Program-made: the position numbers and the translations under genes | The notes under the pieces: model-generated | What the model saw: the letters and a program-made list of their open reading frames with translations, nothing else | What the model was told of the DNA's origin: nothing | The model's database searches: none | NCBI RefSeq assembly: GCF_030272615.1 | Contig: NC_081412.1 | Span: forward strand, 694,716,083-694,780,082 | Direction of reading: 5' to 3' | From: Cryptomeria japonica | Lineage: Eukaryota > Streptophyta > Pinopsida > Cupressales > Cupressaceae | DNA length: 64,000 nucleotides | Shown: positions 1 through 12,280 of the stretch, one piece after another | Position numbering within the stretch: position 1 is the first letter of the stretch | How the letters are laid out: each line of letters opens with the position of its first letter

Positions 1-1223
1 CTTTTGGGCATAAGAAAGCTCATTTTCCATGCAAGGATGCAAACAATAAACCAATACCAACTAATTCCACAATGATTTATAACCTTGAGGCAATCAATGG
101 AGAAATTAAAACCAAATAGCATGAAGAACATCCAATACCCATTTTTTTTTTTTAAATTTAAACAATAACTAACTGATAACCAGAATTCCTACCTCAGTAA
201 GCATTCCTGGAAAGGATCTGATGAAGAGCCCCAACCTACAGCTCAAGAAATCCTTCTCCTTCCAAAATCCCCAAATCTTTCCTCCAAAATATTTTCCAAA
301 AAAAATATATTTTTTTCTCCAAAAAAATTCCATCCTCAATATTTTCCAAAAGTCTAGGTTAAATGGGAGAGGTTTGACCAAAAATCTCATTTTTGGATTT
401 AAAATTTTTATTTAAAATAAATCACAAAAATCTTTATTTTCCAACTATATCAACAAATTAAATTGCTTTTCACTTCAAAATTGATTTTCTCAATTAATTC
501 AATTTAACCTTTCTATTTCCAAAATGCCAAGAAGATAAAATTAATTCTATTTCAATTAAAATTAAATCTTTCTTTTCGTACGCATAAACATAATACATTT
601 AATATTTAAATTTAACCATTTAATTGAACTTGCTCCCAATTTAAATCAAGCAATTCAGATTAACGATAAATCACATAAAGAAATCCTGATTAATTTAGTC
701 CATTAATCTTTAATGCACAAACACATATATAATCAAATTAAACACTAAGGACTAATTAATCAATTTAACCATACACACCAAACATGCAAACCAAGAAGGT
801 CAACCAGACAGACGACTCGCAAACCCAAACAAAAAGGGAATACTGATGATGACTGGTGATGCTTACTTGAGCACGACTATGGTCAACTAGGGTCTTACGA
901 CCACCTAATCCAACTCTAAGGATTAAAGAGGTACACTCAAACCTACAAATCTAGGTGAAGACGAACCTCGCACTCATGCGGCATTGTACCTAAAATCTCC
1001 TGCAACCAAGAGTCATACATGCATACATATATAAACTTAATGAATGCATTAGCCTGATATTAATACCACAAAATAGGAACACTAACGACTTGCATACAAT
1101 TGGTGCAAAAACCACATTAACAGATATGCACTAAATCAACACATCTGACTAAAATCATTATATTATGATAAACTAACCAAGATTAAACTGAGATTAAAAA
1201 TTGATTAGGGCAGGGGTACTACA
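1..1223 (-). repeat. 3' LTR of the LARD-like element (partial)
   Basis: Near-identical direct copy of 7836-9057, ending at the same TACTACA boundary. The remaining 2.9 kb of this LTR lies left of the window, so the target-site duplication cannot be tested. Most differences from the other copy are C/T or A/G, as expected for methylated repeats. Confidence 0.93.
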
Positions 1224-1238
1224 TTCTCCCCCCCTAGG
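1224..1238 (-). promoter_or_regulatory. Polypurine tract of the LARD-like element
   Basis: The minus strand reads CCTAGGGGGGGAGAA immediately before the LTR start TGTAGTACC. This is the expected position and composition for the plus-strand DNA primer in reverse transcription. Confidence 0.85.
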
Positions 1239-4200
1239 TTTCGACTTACTCCTGGAAGTCGTAAGGCTAGATGGAGAACATGTCGCACGCTTTAGCCCTG
1301 AAACTCATTCAACAAATATCAAATTGCACATAGAAATCTTTCCATAAATAAATGAAATATTACTGCTAAATCCTTTACGAATATCATTACCCATTGGCAA
1401 GATACATCTAAATCCATACGTTTCTTATAACATTCTATCAATTATTCCACAATCATAGCAGAGAAACAGAATTTTCTCCCTTTCATTACACCAAATTAAA
1501 GCATTACAAAGAGGTAAACAACAATTACCATAATCATCTACCAAAAATGACAAGAAAACATGCCATCATGATCAATTTCTTTTACCAATCCATCTTTTTC
1601 ATAAAACTTTATCACATAGAACTAGCCTCAAATATCAATTCCTACAACCAAATTAACTTTCATGAAATAAGAGCAACATAAATAACTCAATTGTTTACAC
1701 TTGCTAGGCATAAGAAAACCTTTCCAAAGACTATGTCCCATAACATAGTGACAAGTTAACACAATTTACTCCATGATACAATTAATAACCATTCACATAA
1801 CTAGAATGCATAACACAAAAGGCCACATGTGAGCATGTCTAATGCTCGGTCAAAGATAACATGCACGATCAACATCTCTATGCCTGATCTTAGAACAACA
1901 ATATGATCATAAATATCCAATATCTCACTCAAGGCTCGATGGTGCTAGGCACACCATAGTGGTGCTACCTTCCATACAAGACCTTCGTGAACCCCTTGTT
2001 GAGTAAGGTGGTTAGCCTCCAAGAGATAGTCACCACACATAGGTAGGTAGTGGATCCTAGTTGCATCACAGCCTCACATACCCCCATCCTCAAGGTTCCC
2101 TACATCTACTTCCTCGTACACACTCTGCCAAGATCGTATCATATGTCCTTGGAGAGGAATTCCACATTTCAACACAAGACCAACATCCAAAAACAATAAG
2201 GATAAACCAGTTTAGCCACCAAAGTATAGATGAATAAAGAAAATAAATAATCAATTCCAACATTAAGGCAAGAAAATAATCCAGAATTTCAACACCAAAT
2301 CAAAAGTGCAAAAGATCACAAGATCATGGCTAAACCTTCAAAATCAAAGTAAAATAAATTGCTGGTCCCCAAAGAAATAATAAGAATATCACAACTGCAC
2401 ATAACATCACTATGTGACTAGCATCTAGCCACCAACAAGGAAGGAAGGAACAACTGACTAGCTATTGAAGTAGCTCATCATGTGGTACAACATAGTCACA
2501 CTACCCACATGGCATGGCGGTGTGCACCTCAACATCACCCCGCATCACGTCATCACGCGGCATGGTAATACCCCAAGCAGAGAAGACAAGCAATGGACGT
2601 ATCCCGCATGGTAGTGTACCTCGCAGAAACAAGCACGCGCAGGTCACGTCCCGCATAGCGACGTATCTAGAAGGATACTCACCGTAGCCAGAGGTATACA
2701 TGACTAGGGTCCACCCACATGCCCACCAACACGTACTAACTGGCAGCTCATGTGGATAAACCTACCTTTCATGAAGACAAGGCAAAGGATCCTCCAAAAT
2801 ACACCATCACTATACACAAGAATCACCATCAATATGGTCAAATAAAGGAAAGGAATAGGCTGTCACACATAAACCTATAAATAGATTCATCAAAAGGGAA
2901 AGTATTGAGTACACCTTTGATATAGTTTAATAGTACAACTATATCATTCCTCGAAGTAGAGAAGCTAAAGTCACTTCATGCCGACATTACTCGTACGCCA
3001 ATCCATACTATTCAAGGAACGGTTACTTCAAATACTACCCCTTAACATACTGAGTTACCCACAACCCGAGGTTTGGTACTTGGTAGGGAAACAAATAAGC
3101 AACATCACATAAACAGTATGGTTTTCCATACTCATAAGCAACATATCCTCCATGGTTGATTACTTCACCAATCCATGGGCACATATAATAAGCACTGGTT
3201 TCTTACAATACACACGAAAACACCAGTATTGGTTTAGTCACATTTACGGGGAGTACTTTTCAGTACGCTAACATCTATTCAAGGAAGATTTTAATTATGC
3301 TTTCCACATGAATAAGTGAATAAAGTTTACTCTAGATTTAGGTACTAAAATTATTAACAATTCACAATTACATAAGGAAATAACATCATTCCTATATCTT
3401 TCTTGAATCTCACTAAGCATTCATAACTAAATTACTAACTATGCAAATTCTTTTCCCAAAGAGGACTTTCATCTATCAATATGAAGCCAAATGCAAACAT
3501 ACAATTTCACATGTTTTATAAACATTCTATTTAAATCAATGCATTCTTCGTAGCATTTCTAAAAATCTTATGATCAGGCAAAGAGAAGGGAAAGAGAGTT
3601 TGATAACCAAACTATTTCCTACAAAGACACAAGATCAACAAAATCACACTATAATATCAAATTTCTCACTATAAGCCTATCATTTCAATTGCACGGTTTT
3701 CATTTCGCTATCATTTTAGAAGGATGCCAAAACAATCCAACATGACATTTCCAATAATTATGGTTGCAATAGAATGCTCTAGTTTTCCAAACAACAGAGA
3801 TCAAACTAGGTAATCTTATCAATGATAACAGACCTCTTGAGAACACTCACTTATTCCTAATACAATACAGACACATGTCATAATTTGCAACATATAATAG
3901 AAAATCAATTTACGATCAAAAAGGTAAGCGAGGAGCTATCACCCAAATAAAACATATTAATGCATGCACATCAAACAAGCTTTTCATCCACACTTTCTAA
4001 GCATAATAATGTAATTACACATCCAAAAGCAAGTTCAATGGAGCATTTGCTAAAATAGATCCTCAGTCAAACTGATCTAATGCAACACATAAAACAATTT
4101 TTCGGGGAACACATTAATACTCTCTCAAAGCTACAATAACATGCTCCTTTTAATACTTCTTCTACAAACCAAGCAGTTTCACATAATTCAACTATTTGCA

Positions 4201-4902
4201 TATTAATGCACCTTACTAAGATAGAATTTAATTATGTTACTCCTACAAAACACATGGAGAATTCTTTAATGTAAACATACAGTTTTCTCCCAATAACCAA
4301 AATAAATTTTTAAACCCATAGCCCTTTAATAATCTAAAACATAAGCATCATAGAGTTCACACAAGGGTTCAAGAAGTCACGGCCTTTCTCTTGCAAAAAG
4401 AAACCTCATATAAGAGATCATTACACACATCACACACATTTAATTTCCAGAGAGAGAAAGGAGGAATGGTCATACTCATTCAATTTTCTACAAGATAAGC
4501 ATTCAATATTTACCATACTAGTCCTTCAAGTGGGCAACACTAAGCTAGATCATGATCTTAAACAAGCACCTTTCGCACTTTTAGATTCAAGACAAGCACA
4601 GACCAACCCAAATGGATTAGTCTAAAGAGTACAACACTCAAAAAGGAAGGTACATACGACTCTCTTTCAGAGTATGAGTAATCATAGACCAAGACATCAA
4701 TAAGCACACCAAGCACATATAATCATTCACAACACCAACATCAAGAAGGTGAGAATAAGGTGTGAACACACATGTTACACATAAGTTAAGGTCTGCTCAA
4801 TCACTCACGTACATAAGGGAGGACAAGCACGCACATAAGGTCGATGCACCTCACAACAACTAAGGGCACAATGAAACTAGAGATCCCAATGTTTGCGACA
4901 TG
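1239..4902 (-). other. Non-coding interior of the LARD-like element
   Basis: This stretch is AT-rich and contains no ORF with recognisable gag, protease, RT, RNase H or integrase motifs on either strand; the longest ORFs are under 70 codons and look random. A less AT-rich patch at about 2490-2760 contains scattered GCATGG-type words. I see nothing else in it. Confidence 0.75.
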
Positions 4903-4915
4903 GGCTCTAATACCA
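4903..4915 (-). promoter_or_regulatory. Primer binding site, tRNA-iMet type
   Basis: The minus strand reads TGGTATTAGAGCC, one mismatch from the usual plant initiator tRNA-Met PBS TGGTATCAGAGCC. It lies two bases after the LTR end ...GGGCATTACA, which fixes both strand and LTR boundary. Confidence 0.88.
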
Positions 4916-7321
4916 AATGTAATGCCCTGCAAGGAAACCCTGAAGGGATAAAGCTAAAATGCACAAATGGAGTGCAATAATTTTTATTTTTTTTAAGTTA
5001 CACCACATTAAGATACAACAAGATATCAAAGATTCAGATTACATAGCAGAAGACATTAACTAACACCTAAAGAGTTTCCCAACAAGATTACTTAAATTTC
5101 ACAATTCACTTAACTCACACAATTAATCCAATAAGCTGATTATCTTAATAACGAGATAATTCTTAATTAGGATAATTTCTTTCAAAAGATGGAAATGTAT
5201 AATTCACAAGATAAGGTTCATCCATTAAGATCTATTCATAATCCTCATTCAAGCTTTTCATAAAAATACAAGCCATGCATCTAATATTCTAACACACTAG
5301 AATTTCATCATAAACATATGAGATCTTCCATACACACTTAATTTCCTTAATAATGATTGAATATATTCCATTATACTAAGCTACATTCATTCATGATCCA
5401 ATTTACTGCATTCAAGAAAGGATTGCATACAAGCATTTAAAGTTAATTCCATCCTATCCACTTATACATTCTAACATAAGCTATTCATACATGATAAATT
5501 GAATAAGGGAAACATAAGAGAATAACATCACATAACACCATAATGATCTCAGAGTTCACCCCTAAAGGGCTACATCTCCGGGTCTGCTCAACTGCAAGAC
5601 CCCTCTGATAATTAATAAAGTTAAGAATACAAGAGGTTACACCATTTACAACCTGGCCATCAAGGTGAAACATAATCAATATACAAACAACCATATCAGT
5701 CAATTAATACATAAATGATCCTTGAAAAGGAAAGGATCTAGCTAAACATAATCAAAGCTAATACAAAGGTTCAGGAGAGCATCCACAAAACTGAGTCATC
5801 ACCACCCAAGGTCTAACATGAAACCAGGTACTCGCAAGGGTATAGACAATAGGATGACCCACAAACGTGCTCCTAACATGACAAAATGACAACACACTAG
5901 TGAACGTAGGGACAAGCGTCATCACACAACCTGGTATGGTTACCATGGCAGGTCTTCATAGGTTCCAGCCCCATACACTGGTTACCTTGGCAACCTAATC
6001 TGTACCTCTAGCCCATCCAAGCCTCATGTGGACCCACACATCCTTTCGTGAAGACAAGGATGATGGTTTGCCATTTCAGGCCTTCTCACAGCATGTAGAG
6101 TCTATGTTAGCACTTGTCCCATGTGTGAGGCACAATTATCTTACTTAGAGATTACATTCTAATCTACTATTAGGTTATCACTTATTAGACTCACTTTCGA
6201 CGGGTTACCCAACAACCATTTTGGGCGCGGCCCCCAATCAAAAACCACTTTTCCATAGGACACTAGACTATTCTCAAGCAACCTCAGACATCAAGGACAC
6301 ACATGGTCAAGCCAATGGAATTCAAAACGGAGGGAATAACCATCTGGTCAAACATGACTCAAAAGAGGTACACTACTGACGGTACTCTAACTAGAGACTT
6401 GACCAACTATGGTCAACCACGAATCATCATTCGACACCCACACAAAGGATATGACCAATTACGACACTACCACAAAACAACAGTCAACTCAGAACCGAGG
6501 ACTGAAACAGGTACCCCAAATCAATCCATACGACATGGTCCTATCAAACAAAGCATGGCTTGCCATTACATAAGCAAAAGCGAATACAGAAATTAAACTC
6601 GCATAGGCAGTAACCAGACAATATTTCCCATATTGGTTTAAACATAAAAGTTGATCCAATTCTCTAATTGATCTAAGTTTTCAAAAAAAAACATTGACAA
6701 AAAAACCACCGTTATCAGGTGAGTACAGTACCACAATCTCAATGGTCCATTCGCCTATGTCTCAAAACGGAGGAAGATTATAACTATTCCATTTATTTTA
6801 CAAATTGAAATTACCATTAACTCACCAACATTCCAAACAATACATTATTAATTTCCAATAGTATATCGTTTAAATGATCAAAATATCCAATGATAAAATA
6901 TTTCATTTACTTCTCAATTACTCAAATGATATGTTCTTGAATAAAATATTATTTAACATAATCATTTAGTAAATATATCATATTTCAATAATTTTTCAAT
7001 AAAATAATATTCTATTTTTATTTTTTAAAACCAATACTTCCTCAATTAGACAAATACCCAAATTAACTATTAATTAAGGTATACATTTATTAATCCAAGA
7101 TTAAACAAAATATAACCAATTAATATTTAATTGCAAAATTAGCAATTCTAGAATTTGATTAGAAAAAGTGTGTTAATCATAAAATGAAATTTGAATATTA
7201 ACTAATGTATATATTCCATTATACAATTAATTAATATCAAATTAATCATGAATTATAATTTATGCCACATTAATCATAATGAAAAACTTAATTAAAAGAA
7301 ATTAACATTAAATAATATTAA

Positions 7322-7584
7322 AATATTATATATATTTTTTTTGAATAAAAATAAAACATTTTTAAAGAACAAAAAAAAACATTAATATGGGGGAGGGTAC
7401 CCACGTGGACCCCCATGTGCCCCCCCCCCCCCCCCTTGGGAACTCACGCTGCTTCCCAATGGGAGCACGTAGCCCCCATGGGAGCACTGTTGTTCCCAAA
7501 GGGAGCACGCAGCCCCCATGGGAAGCGTTGCTGCCCAAAGGGACACGCAGCACCCCTCCACGTGGTGGGGAACTCTCCCACGTG
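7322..7584 (-). promoter_or_regulatory. Putative LTR promoter: G-box cluster then TATA-like tract
   Basis: Three perfect CACGTG G-box cores lie at 7402-7407, 7559-7564 and 7579-7584. In minus-strand orientation they are upstream of a TATATATAAT tract at about 7325-7337. G-boxes bind bZIP and bHLH factors in plants. Distance and order fit a U3 promoter, but no transcript evidence is available, so this is inference. Confidence 0.45.
7438..7560. repeat. GC-rich tandem repeat of about 40 bp in the LARD LTR
   Basis: Two full units (7461-7500 and 7501-7539), each with GGGAGCACG, GCCCCCATGGGA and CCCAAA blocks, are flanked by partial units on both sides. A run of about 15 C precedes them at 7420-7436. 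The GC content contrasts sharply with the AT-rich LTR around it. Confidence 0.8.
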
Positions 7585-9057
7585 GGTGGGGTTTCAACAT
7601 TTTTTTTTATTTCCATTTTTTTTTTTTAAAATTGTTTACTGTGTAAAACACAGTCTAAAAAAAACCTGTCTCCAGAGACTAAAAGAATTATTATTTTTTT
7701 TAAATTTATTTACTATGAATAAAAAAACACAGTCAGTCTCCCAGAGACTTAAAACAAACATTTTTATTTTTTATTTTTAAAACAACACAGAAATTTCCAA
7801 AAATATGAGAGGTTTTCAAAATTGAAAGGATAATCCTTTTGGGCATAAGAAAGCTCATTTTCCATGCAAGGATGCAAACAATAAACCAATACCAACTAAT
7901 TCCACAATGATTTATAACCTTGAGGCAATCAATGGAGAAATTAAAACCAAATAGCATGAAGAACATCCAATACCCTTTTTAAAAAAAAAAATTAAACGAT
8001 AACTAACTGATAACCAGAATTCCTACCTCAGTAAGCATTCCTGGAAAGGATCTGATGAAGAGCCCCAACCTATAGCTCAAGAAATCCTTCTCCTTCCAAA
8101 ATCCCCAAATCTTTCCTCCAAAATATTTTCCAAAAAAAATATATTTTTTTCTCCAAAAAAATTCCATCCTCAATATTTTCCAAAAGTCTAGGTTAAATGG
8201 GAGAGGTTTGACCAAAAATCTCATTTTTGGATTTAAATTTTTTATTTAAAATAAATCACAAAAATATTTATTTTCCAACTATATCAACAAATTAAATTGC
8301 TTTTCACTTCAAAATTGATTTTCTCAATTAATTCAATTTAACCTTTCTATTTCCAAAATGCCAAGAAGATAAAATTAATTCTATTTCAATTAAAATTAAA
8401 TCTTTCTTTTCGTAGGCATAAACATAATATATTTAATATTTAAATTTAACCATTTAATTGAACTTGCTCCCAATTTAAATCGAGCAATTTAGATTAACGA
8501 TAAATCACATAAAGAAATCCTAATTAATTTAGTCCATTAATCTTTAATGCACAAACACATATTTAATCAAATTAAACACTAAGGACTAATTAATCAATTT
8601 AACCATACACACCAAACCTGCAAACCAAGAAGGTCAACCAGATAGACGACTCGCAAACCCAAACAAAAAGGTAATACCGATGATGACTGGCGATGCTTAC
8701 TTGAACACGACTATGGTCAACTAGGGTCTTATGACCACCTAATCCAACTCTAAGGATTAAAGAGGTACACTCAAACCTGCAAATCCAGGTGAAGACGAAC
8801 CTCACACTCATGCGGCGTTGTATCTAAAATCTCCTGCAACCAAGATTCATACATGCATACATATATAAACTTAATGAATGCATTAGCCCGATATTAATAC
8901 CATGAAATAGGAACACTAACGACTTGCATACAATTGGTGCGAAAACCACTTTAACAAATATGCACTAAATCAACACATCTGACTAAAATCATTATATTAT
9001 GATAAACTAACCAAGATTAAACTGAGATTAAAAATTGATTAGGGCTAGGGTACTACA

Positions 9058-10795
9058 TCACTTATCAGTTCATCAATTTCTTCTGCTAATTTCACTGGGT
9101 GAACTGCAAGCAGTTTTTCTACCTTTTTCTTCTTATCTAATTCCATAATTGCTAATCTTTTTGCATCTAGTCTCCTATACAAATCACTTGGTAAATCATC
9201 TACAACTTCTATCAAAAATTTCTTGTAGATGTCTACGTTTAGAATGACACTATTTTCTATGATTTCCTTTTCTTCATTAGTGAAAGTACTGTACAACTTG
9301 CTGACATTGGACAAGTTTCCTTCTTCAGTAATTTCATTTAGAAGATTATCAAGTGAAGGGATAACTTGTTTTTCGTTCTTCTTCCTTGGTGTTATTTTCT
9401 TTGTCAGAGACCTTACTTTCTGTTGTTTCCTTCTTGTTCTCTTTGGTGTAGGAGTGGGTGCCGGTGAAGGTTTCCTTTTTCTTTCTACTCTCTGAAACTC
9501 TATCAGTATTTCACTGTCAGAGGAGGTACCAACCGATGAAAGATGTACTTCCAATTATAACCCTTCCAGGTCACTTTCCTTGATACCAATCTTATTCAAC
9601 AAGTCTTCCTTGATTTCTTTTGCCTATTTAGTTACTTTTCTGATTGTTTGTTCTCTTCTCTTCCTTTGTTTCATTGTTTGTATTTTTCTTTCAATGGTTT
9701 CTGTATTTCTAAATACTTCTTCTTCGATTTCTCTAGGGGCTTTGAGGAGGGCTTTAGCATATGTTACTATTATGTTTTCATCTACCTCATAACCCATTTC
9801 AGTTACCCAAATAGTTCTAGGAACCATTTCTTCCATCTAGATTTCATCCTTCTTTATAACAAAGCATATCTCCTTTTGGTTTGAGATAGTATTTCCCTAA
9901 TCTTCATTCTAGCCTTAAATGCCTGAAAGTATTCAATTATGTTCTTTTCCCTATCATCTCCTATGTTATTAAAGATATCCAAAAGTTATTTTCCTACTGG
10001 TATGTCAAAACCAAATTTTTTTCTACCTATATAGGGAAATTCCTTAGTGATGTATAGCAATAGACATACAAGTAAGTTACCAAATCTAAATGTGCCTTTC
10101 TTGTCACCCTTAATTTTCTTCAGGTTGTCAATCTTAGTGTTACTATTCACCATGTCATAAGCACTCTTGATACATAAACTGGAAACAAAGTTTAATCTGT
10201 TAGCATGTGTGGTCTTGTATCCTAGTATCATGCTAATGAATCTTACATTTATATCTTTGACATCATTTACTCTCAAGGATTTGATGTCATGGGTTGCACC
10301 GGTTAGGGTCATCACAGTGTTGTTTGGAACCTTTTTAGTTTTATCAGGCCTGCTACCGGTGGAAGGTAAGCCACTCACTGCCCTAAATGCTTCTCTTGCA
10401 ATCTTATGGATGGAGTCAAGCCAAAATAATTCCCCATGAACTCTGTGAAGTGCAATTCTTACAACTTCCTTAGGAAAATTAGGAATGCTTAGAATTTCCA
10501 CAAAACCTAGGGTTTCAATTATCTTGTGTTCCAATTTCACATTACCATTTTCATCACAAATTATAGTCCTATACATGTTCATTATCTCATTAGCACCAAG
10601 TTCTTCAATATGAAAATGTATGTATATCCTAGGGTCTTCAGCATAAGCAACTCCTTTGGGAATTTTAGAAAATGTACCTAGGGTATCATCCTGCTTCGCA
10701 ACTTTGGGTATAATCTTAAATACGAGACTAGGGCATTTAATCACTTCAATTACAATAGGGTTTACAATGAATTCAGGTGTTGAGGAGGAAGACAT
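9058..10795 (-). pseudogene. RVHG-family retroelement ORF, C-terminus cut by the LARD insertion
   Basis: I do not recognise a named domain. Starting at 10795 (MSSSSTPEF), a 269-codon frame runs to a stop at 9986, then the same low-complexity lysine and glutamate-rich protein seems to continue in frames 9836-9624 and 9554-9058, where the LARD LTR begins. The N-terminal part has two segments that recur in the fragment at 45751-46199: an ED...H...EELG block and RVHGELFWL, followed by an I...E...V.GLPSTG block. The C-terminal part is basic (PTPKRTRRKQQK) then acidic and helical. It lies downstream of a zinc-knuckle Gag remnant on the same strand, so it is probably an extra ORF of a non-autonomous Copia-type element. 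Function unknown. Confidence 0.6.
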
Positions 10796-11099
10796 TTGAT
10801 AAATATCTTAATCTTCCTTTAGGTTTGAATGCTTGATAGATTTTGCTTCACTTCTCATTGTGGATGCCTTCACTTGGGTTTTTCGCGCTCTAAGGAAATT
10901 TGAATGCTCGGTAAGTGAAAAAGAGAGAAAAAAACTTTCTTTATAATGTCATTTCCTTCAACTACCATAATAAATGCCTACTGGTTAAGTGAAAACTTAA
11001 CTCATCTGTCGATAAAGAAGCATTTCATCTTCTTACCATCAACTGAGGGTAAACTAGGCATATTTTCAATTTGTTGCCATACCCCCAAGGGATTTATTT
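10796..11099 (-). other. Spacer between Gag remnant and RVHG ORF
   Basis: About 300 bases without a coding frame or recognisable signal. It would be the untranslated linker upstream of the RVHG ORF. Confidence 0.5.
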
Positions 11100-12209
11100 T
11101 CAGTTAGATGAAGAATCTCCTATCGGTGGAGTGATACTCTGTTCTACTGGTGAAGGAATAGCCTCATCAACATTTTGATATGTCTTTCTAATCCATTGTT
11201 TTGAAAATTCTTTCTTTATCTCATCAACCTTTTCTTTACCTTTCAAACTGGGTCCTTTGTTATTTGTCGGTGATGCCTTACTTCTACCAAATTTTGCAAT
11301 ATGTCCAATCTTGTTACAAGCATAACAAGTCACATTATTTTTCTGAATAACTTTTCTATATCCTATGCTAGTATGTGTTTTGCATTGATTAGATAGGTGT
11401 CCAAATCTTCCACAAACATAACATCTTACATTCATTTTGAAATTTTCTGAATTATGACCAATTTTATTGCATTTAGAACATTGACCGGTGGGTGTATTAG
11501 TGTTCTAGTAGTTTCTAGATCTAAACTGATTTGCTCTATGACCATACTTGTTATAGTTAAAGAATTTCCCATTAAATTTGTATGCATTAGGTTGCCTTAC
11601 CAGTTTACTATGATCATGATTGTTTGTAGTAATGGAGGTTTCACCAACTTCAAAGCCAAGTCCATTAGTGTCTCCATTAGGTTTCTGATTTTTCAGCATA
11701 TCATCAAAATCTTCTGAACTTTTCTTGAATTTCTTCTTATGTTGATTTGTAGTAGCCAACTCATTTTCCAAGAAATCTTTCTATCTCATGAGTTCAGTTT
11801 TATCATGTTCCAAGTGAATCAGATCTGTCTTCAACATATTATTTTCATGACTGAGTCTTAGATTTTCATTTCCAACATCATTGATTCTCCTAGCCAAGTC
11901 ATCTTCATTCTTCTTTATGTCTTCAATGTCTTTACAAAATCTCATAGTCATATCTTGCATCTCATTCCTCAAGGTCATATTCTCTTGTTTCATCTTGCTT
12001 ACAAGATCATTAAGAGTTTCTTTTTCATCATCATCATTTTTTATTCTCATGAAGTTCTCTTCTTTTTCTTCTAGCAATAATGATATTTCCTTGAAGTCCT
12101 TGAATGATTTCTTGTACAGCCTTAGATCATCTTCAAGTTTGATATTCTTCAACTTTTCTGCATCATAATCTGCAAGAGTTGTTTCCAATTGCTTTCTCAA
12201 ATTATCCAT
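11100..12209 (-). pseudogene. Coiled-coil, zinc-knuckle Gag-like protein of a Copia-type element
   Basis: From a Met at 12209 (MDNLRKQLETTLADYD) the frame encodes about 150 residues of heptad-like, charged coiled coil, then a basic linker and four CCHC-type zinc knuckles. Only the third (CYVCGRFGHLSNQC) is intact. The second and fourth end in Phe instead of Cys, and the first has lost its Cys residues. Zinc knuckles bind RNA in capsid assembly. Stops at 11781 and about 11505 break the frame. The longer ORF starting at 12374 begins inside the LTR and reads through the PBS, so 12209 is the better start. No protease, RT or integrase follows before the RVHG ORF, so the element looks gag-only or non-autonomous. 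Confidence 0.72.
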
Positions 12210-12265
12210 CTGTATCGGTGTCAGAATCTCCCTCAAGCTGTTAGGCTTTTGAAAAAAGAGGACCA

Positions 12266-12278
12266 GGCTCTGATACCA
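12266..12278 (-). promoter_or_regulatory. Primer binding site, tRNA-iMet
   Basis: The minus strand reads TGGTATCAGAGCC, the standard plant tRNA-iMet PBS, two bases from the LTR end at 12281. Confidence 0.93.
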
Positions 12279-12280
12279 AT

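Larger units (their letters stand above)
1..9057 (-). mobile_element. LARD-like non-autonomous LTR retrotransposon, left end outside window
   Basis: Read on the minus strand, the order is 5' LTR (4918-9057), a PBS complementary to initiator tRNA-Met, a 3.69 kb interior without retroviral coding, a polypurine tract, and the start of the 3' LTR (1-1223). The LTR ends fit TGTAGTACC at the start and GGGCATTACA at the end. The two LTRs align over 1.22 kb with about 30 substitutions counted by eye, near 2.5 percent, so insertion is fairly recent. LTRs above 4 kb around a coding-free interior of about 3.5 kb is the architecture called LARD in grasses; calling this one LARD-like is inference from structure only. 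Mobilisation would need proteins from an autonomous relative. It interrupts the ORF at 9058-10795. Confidence 0.85.
4918..9057 (-). repeat. 5' LTR of the LARD-like element, 4.14 kb
   Basis: Bounded by the PBS on the left and by the interrupted ORF on the right. The terminal inverted bases are TGTA and TACA. The right 1.22 kb is duplicated at 1-1223. Short ORFs inside it are chance ORFs, and those over the GC-rich patch at 7390-7600 overlap on both strands without protein character. Confidence 0.9.

Noticed and set aside
169-415. ORF pair repeated at 8003-8224
   Set aside because: Repetition is explained by LTR identity; the translation is Phe/Lys-rich AT noise.
7362-7780. Overlapping ORFs on both strands in the LARD LTR
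   Set aside because: They arise from GC-rich tandem repeats; compositions mirror each other and no protein motif is present.
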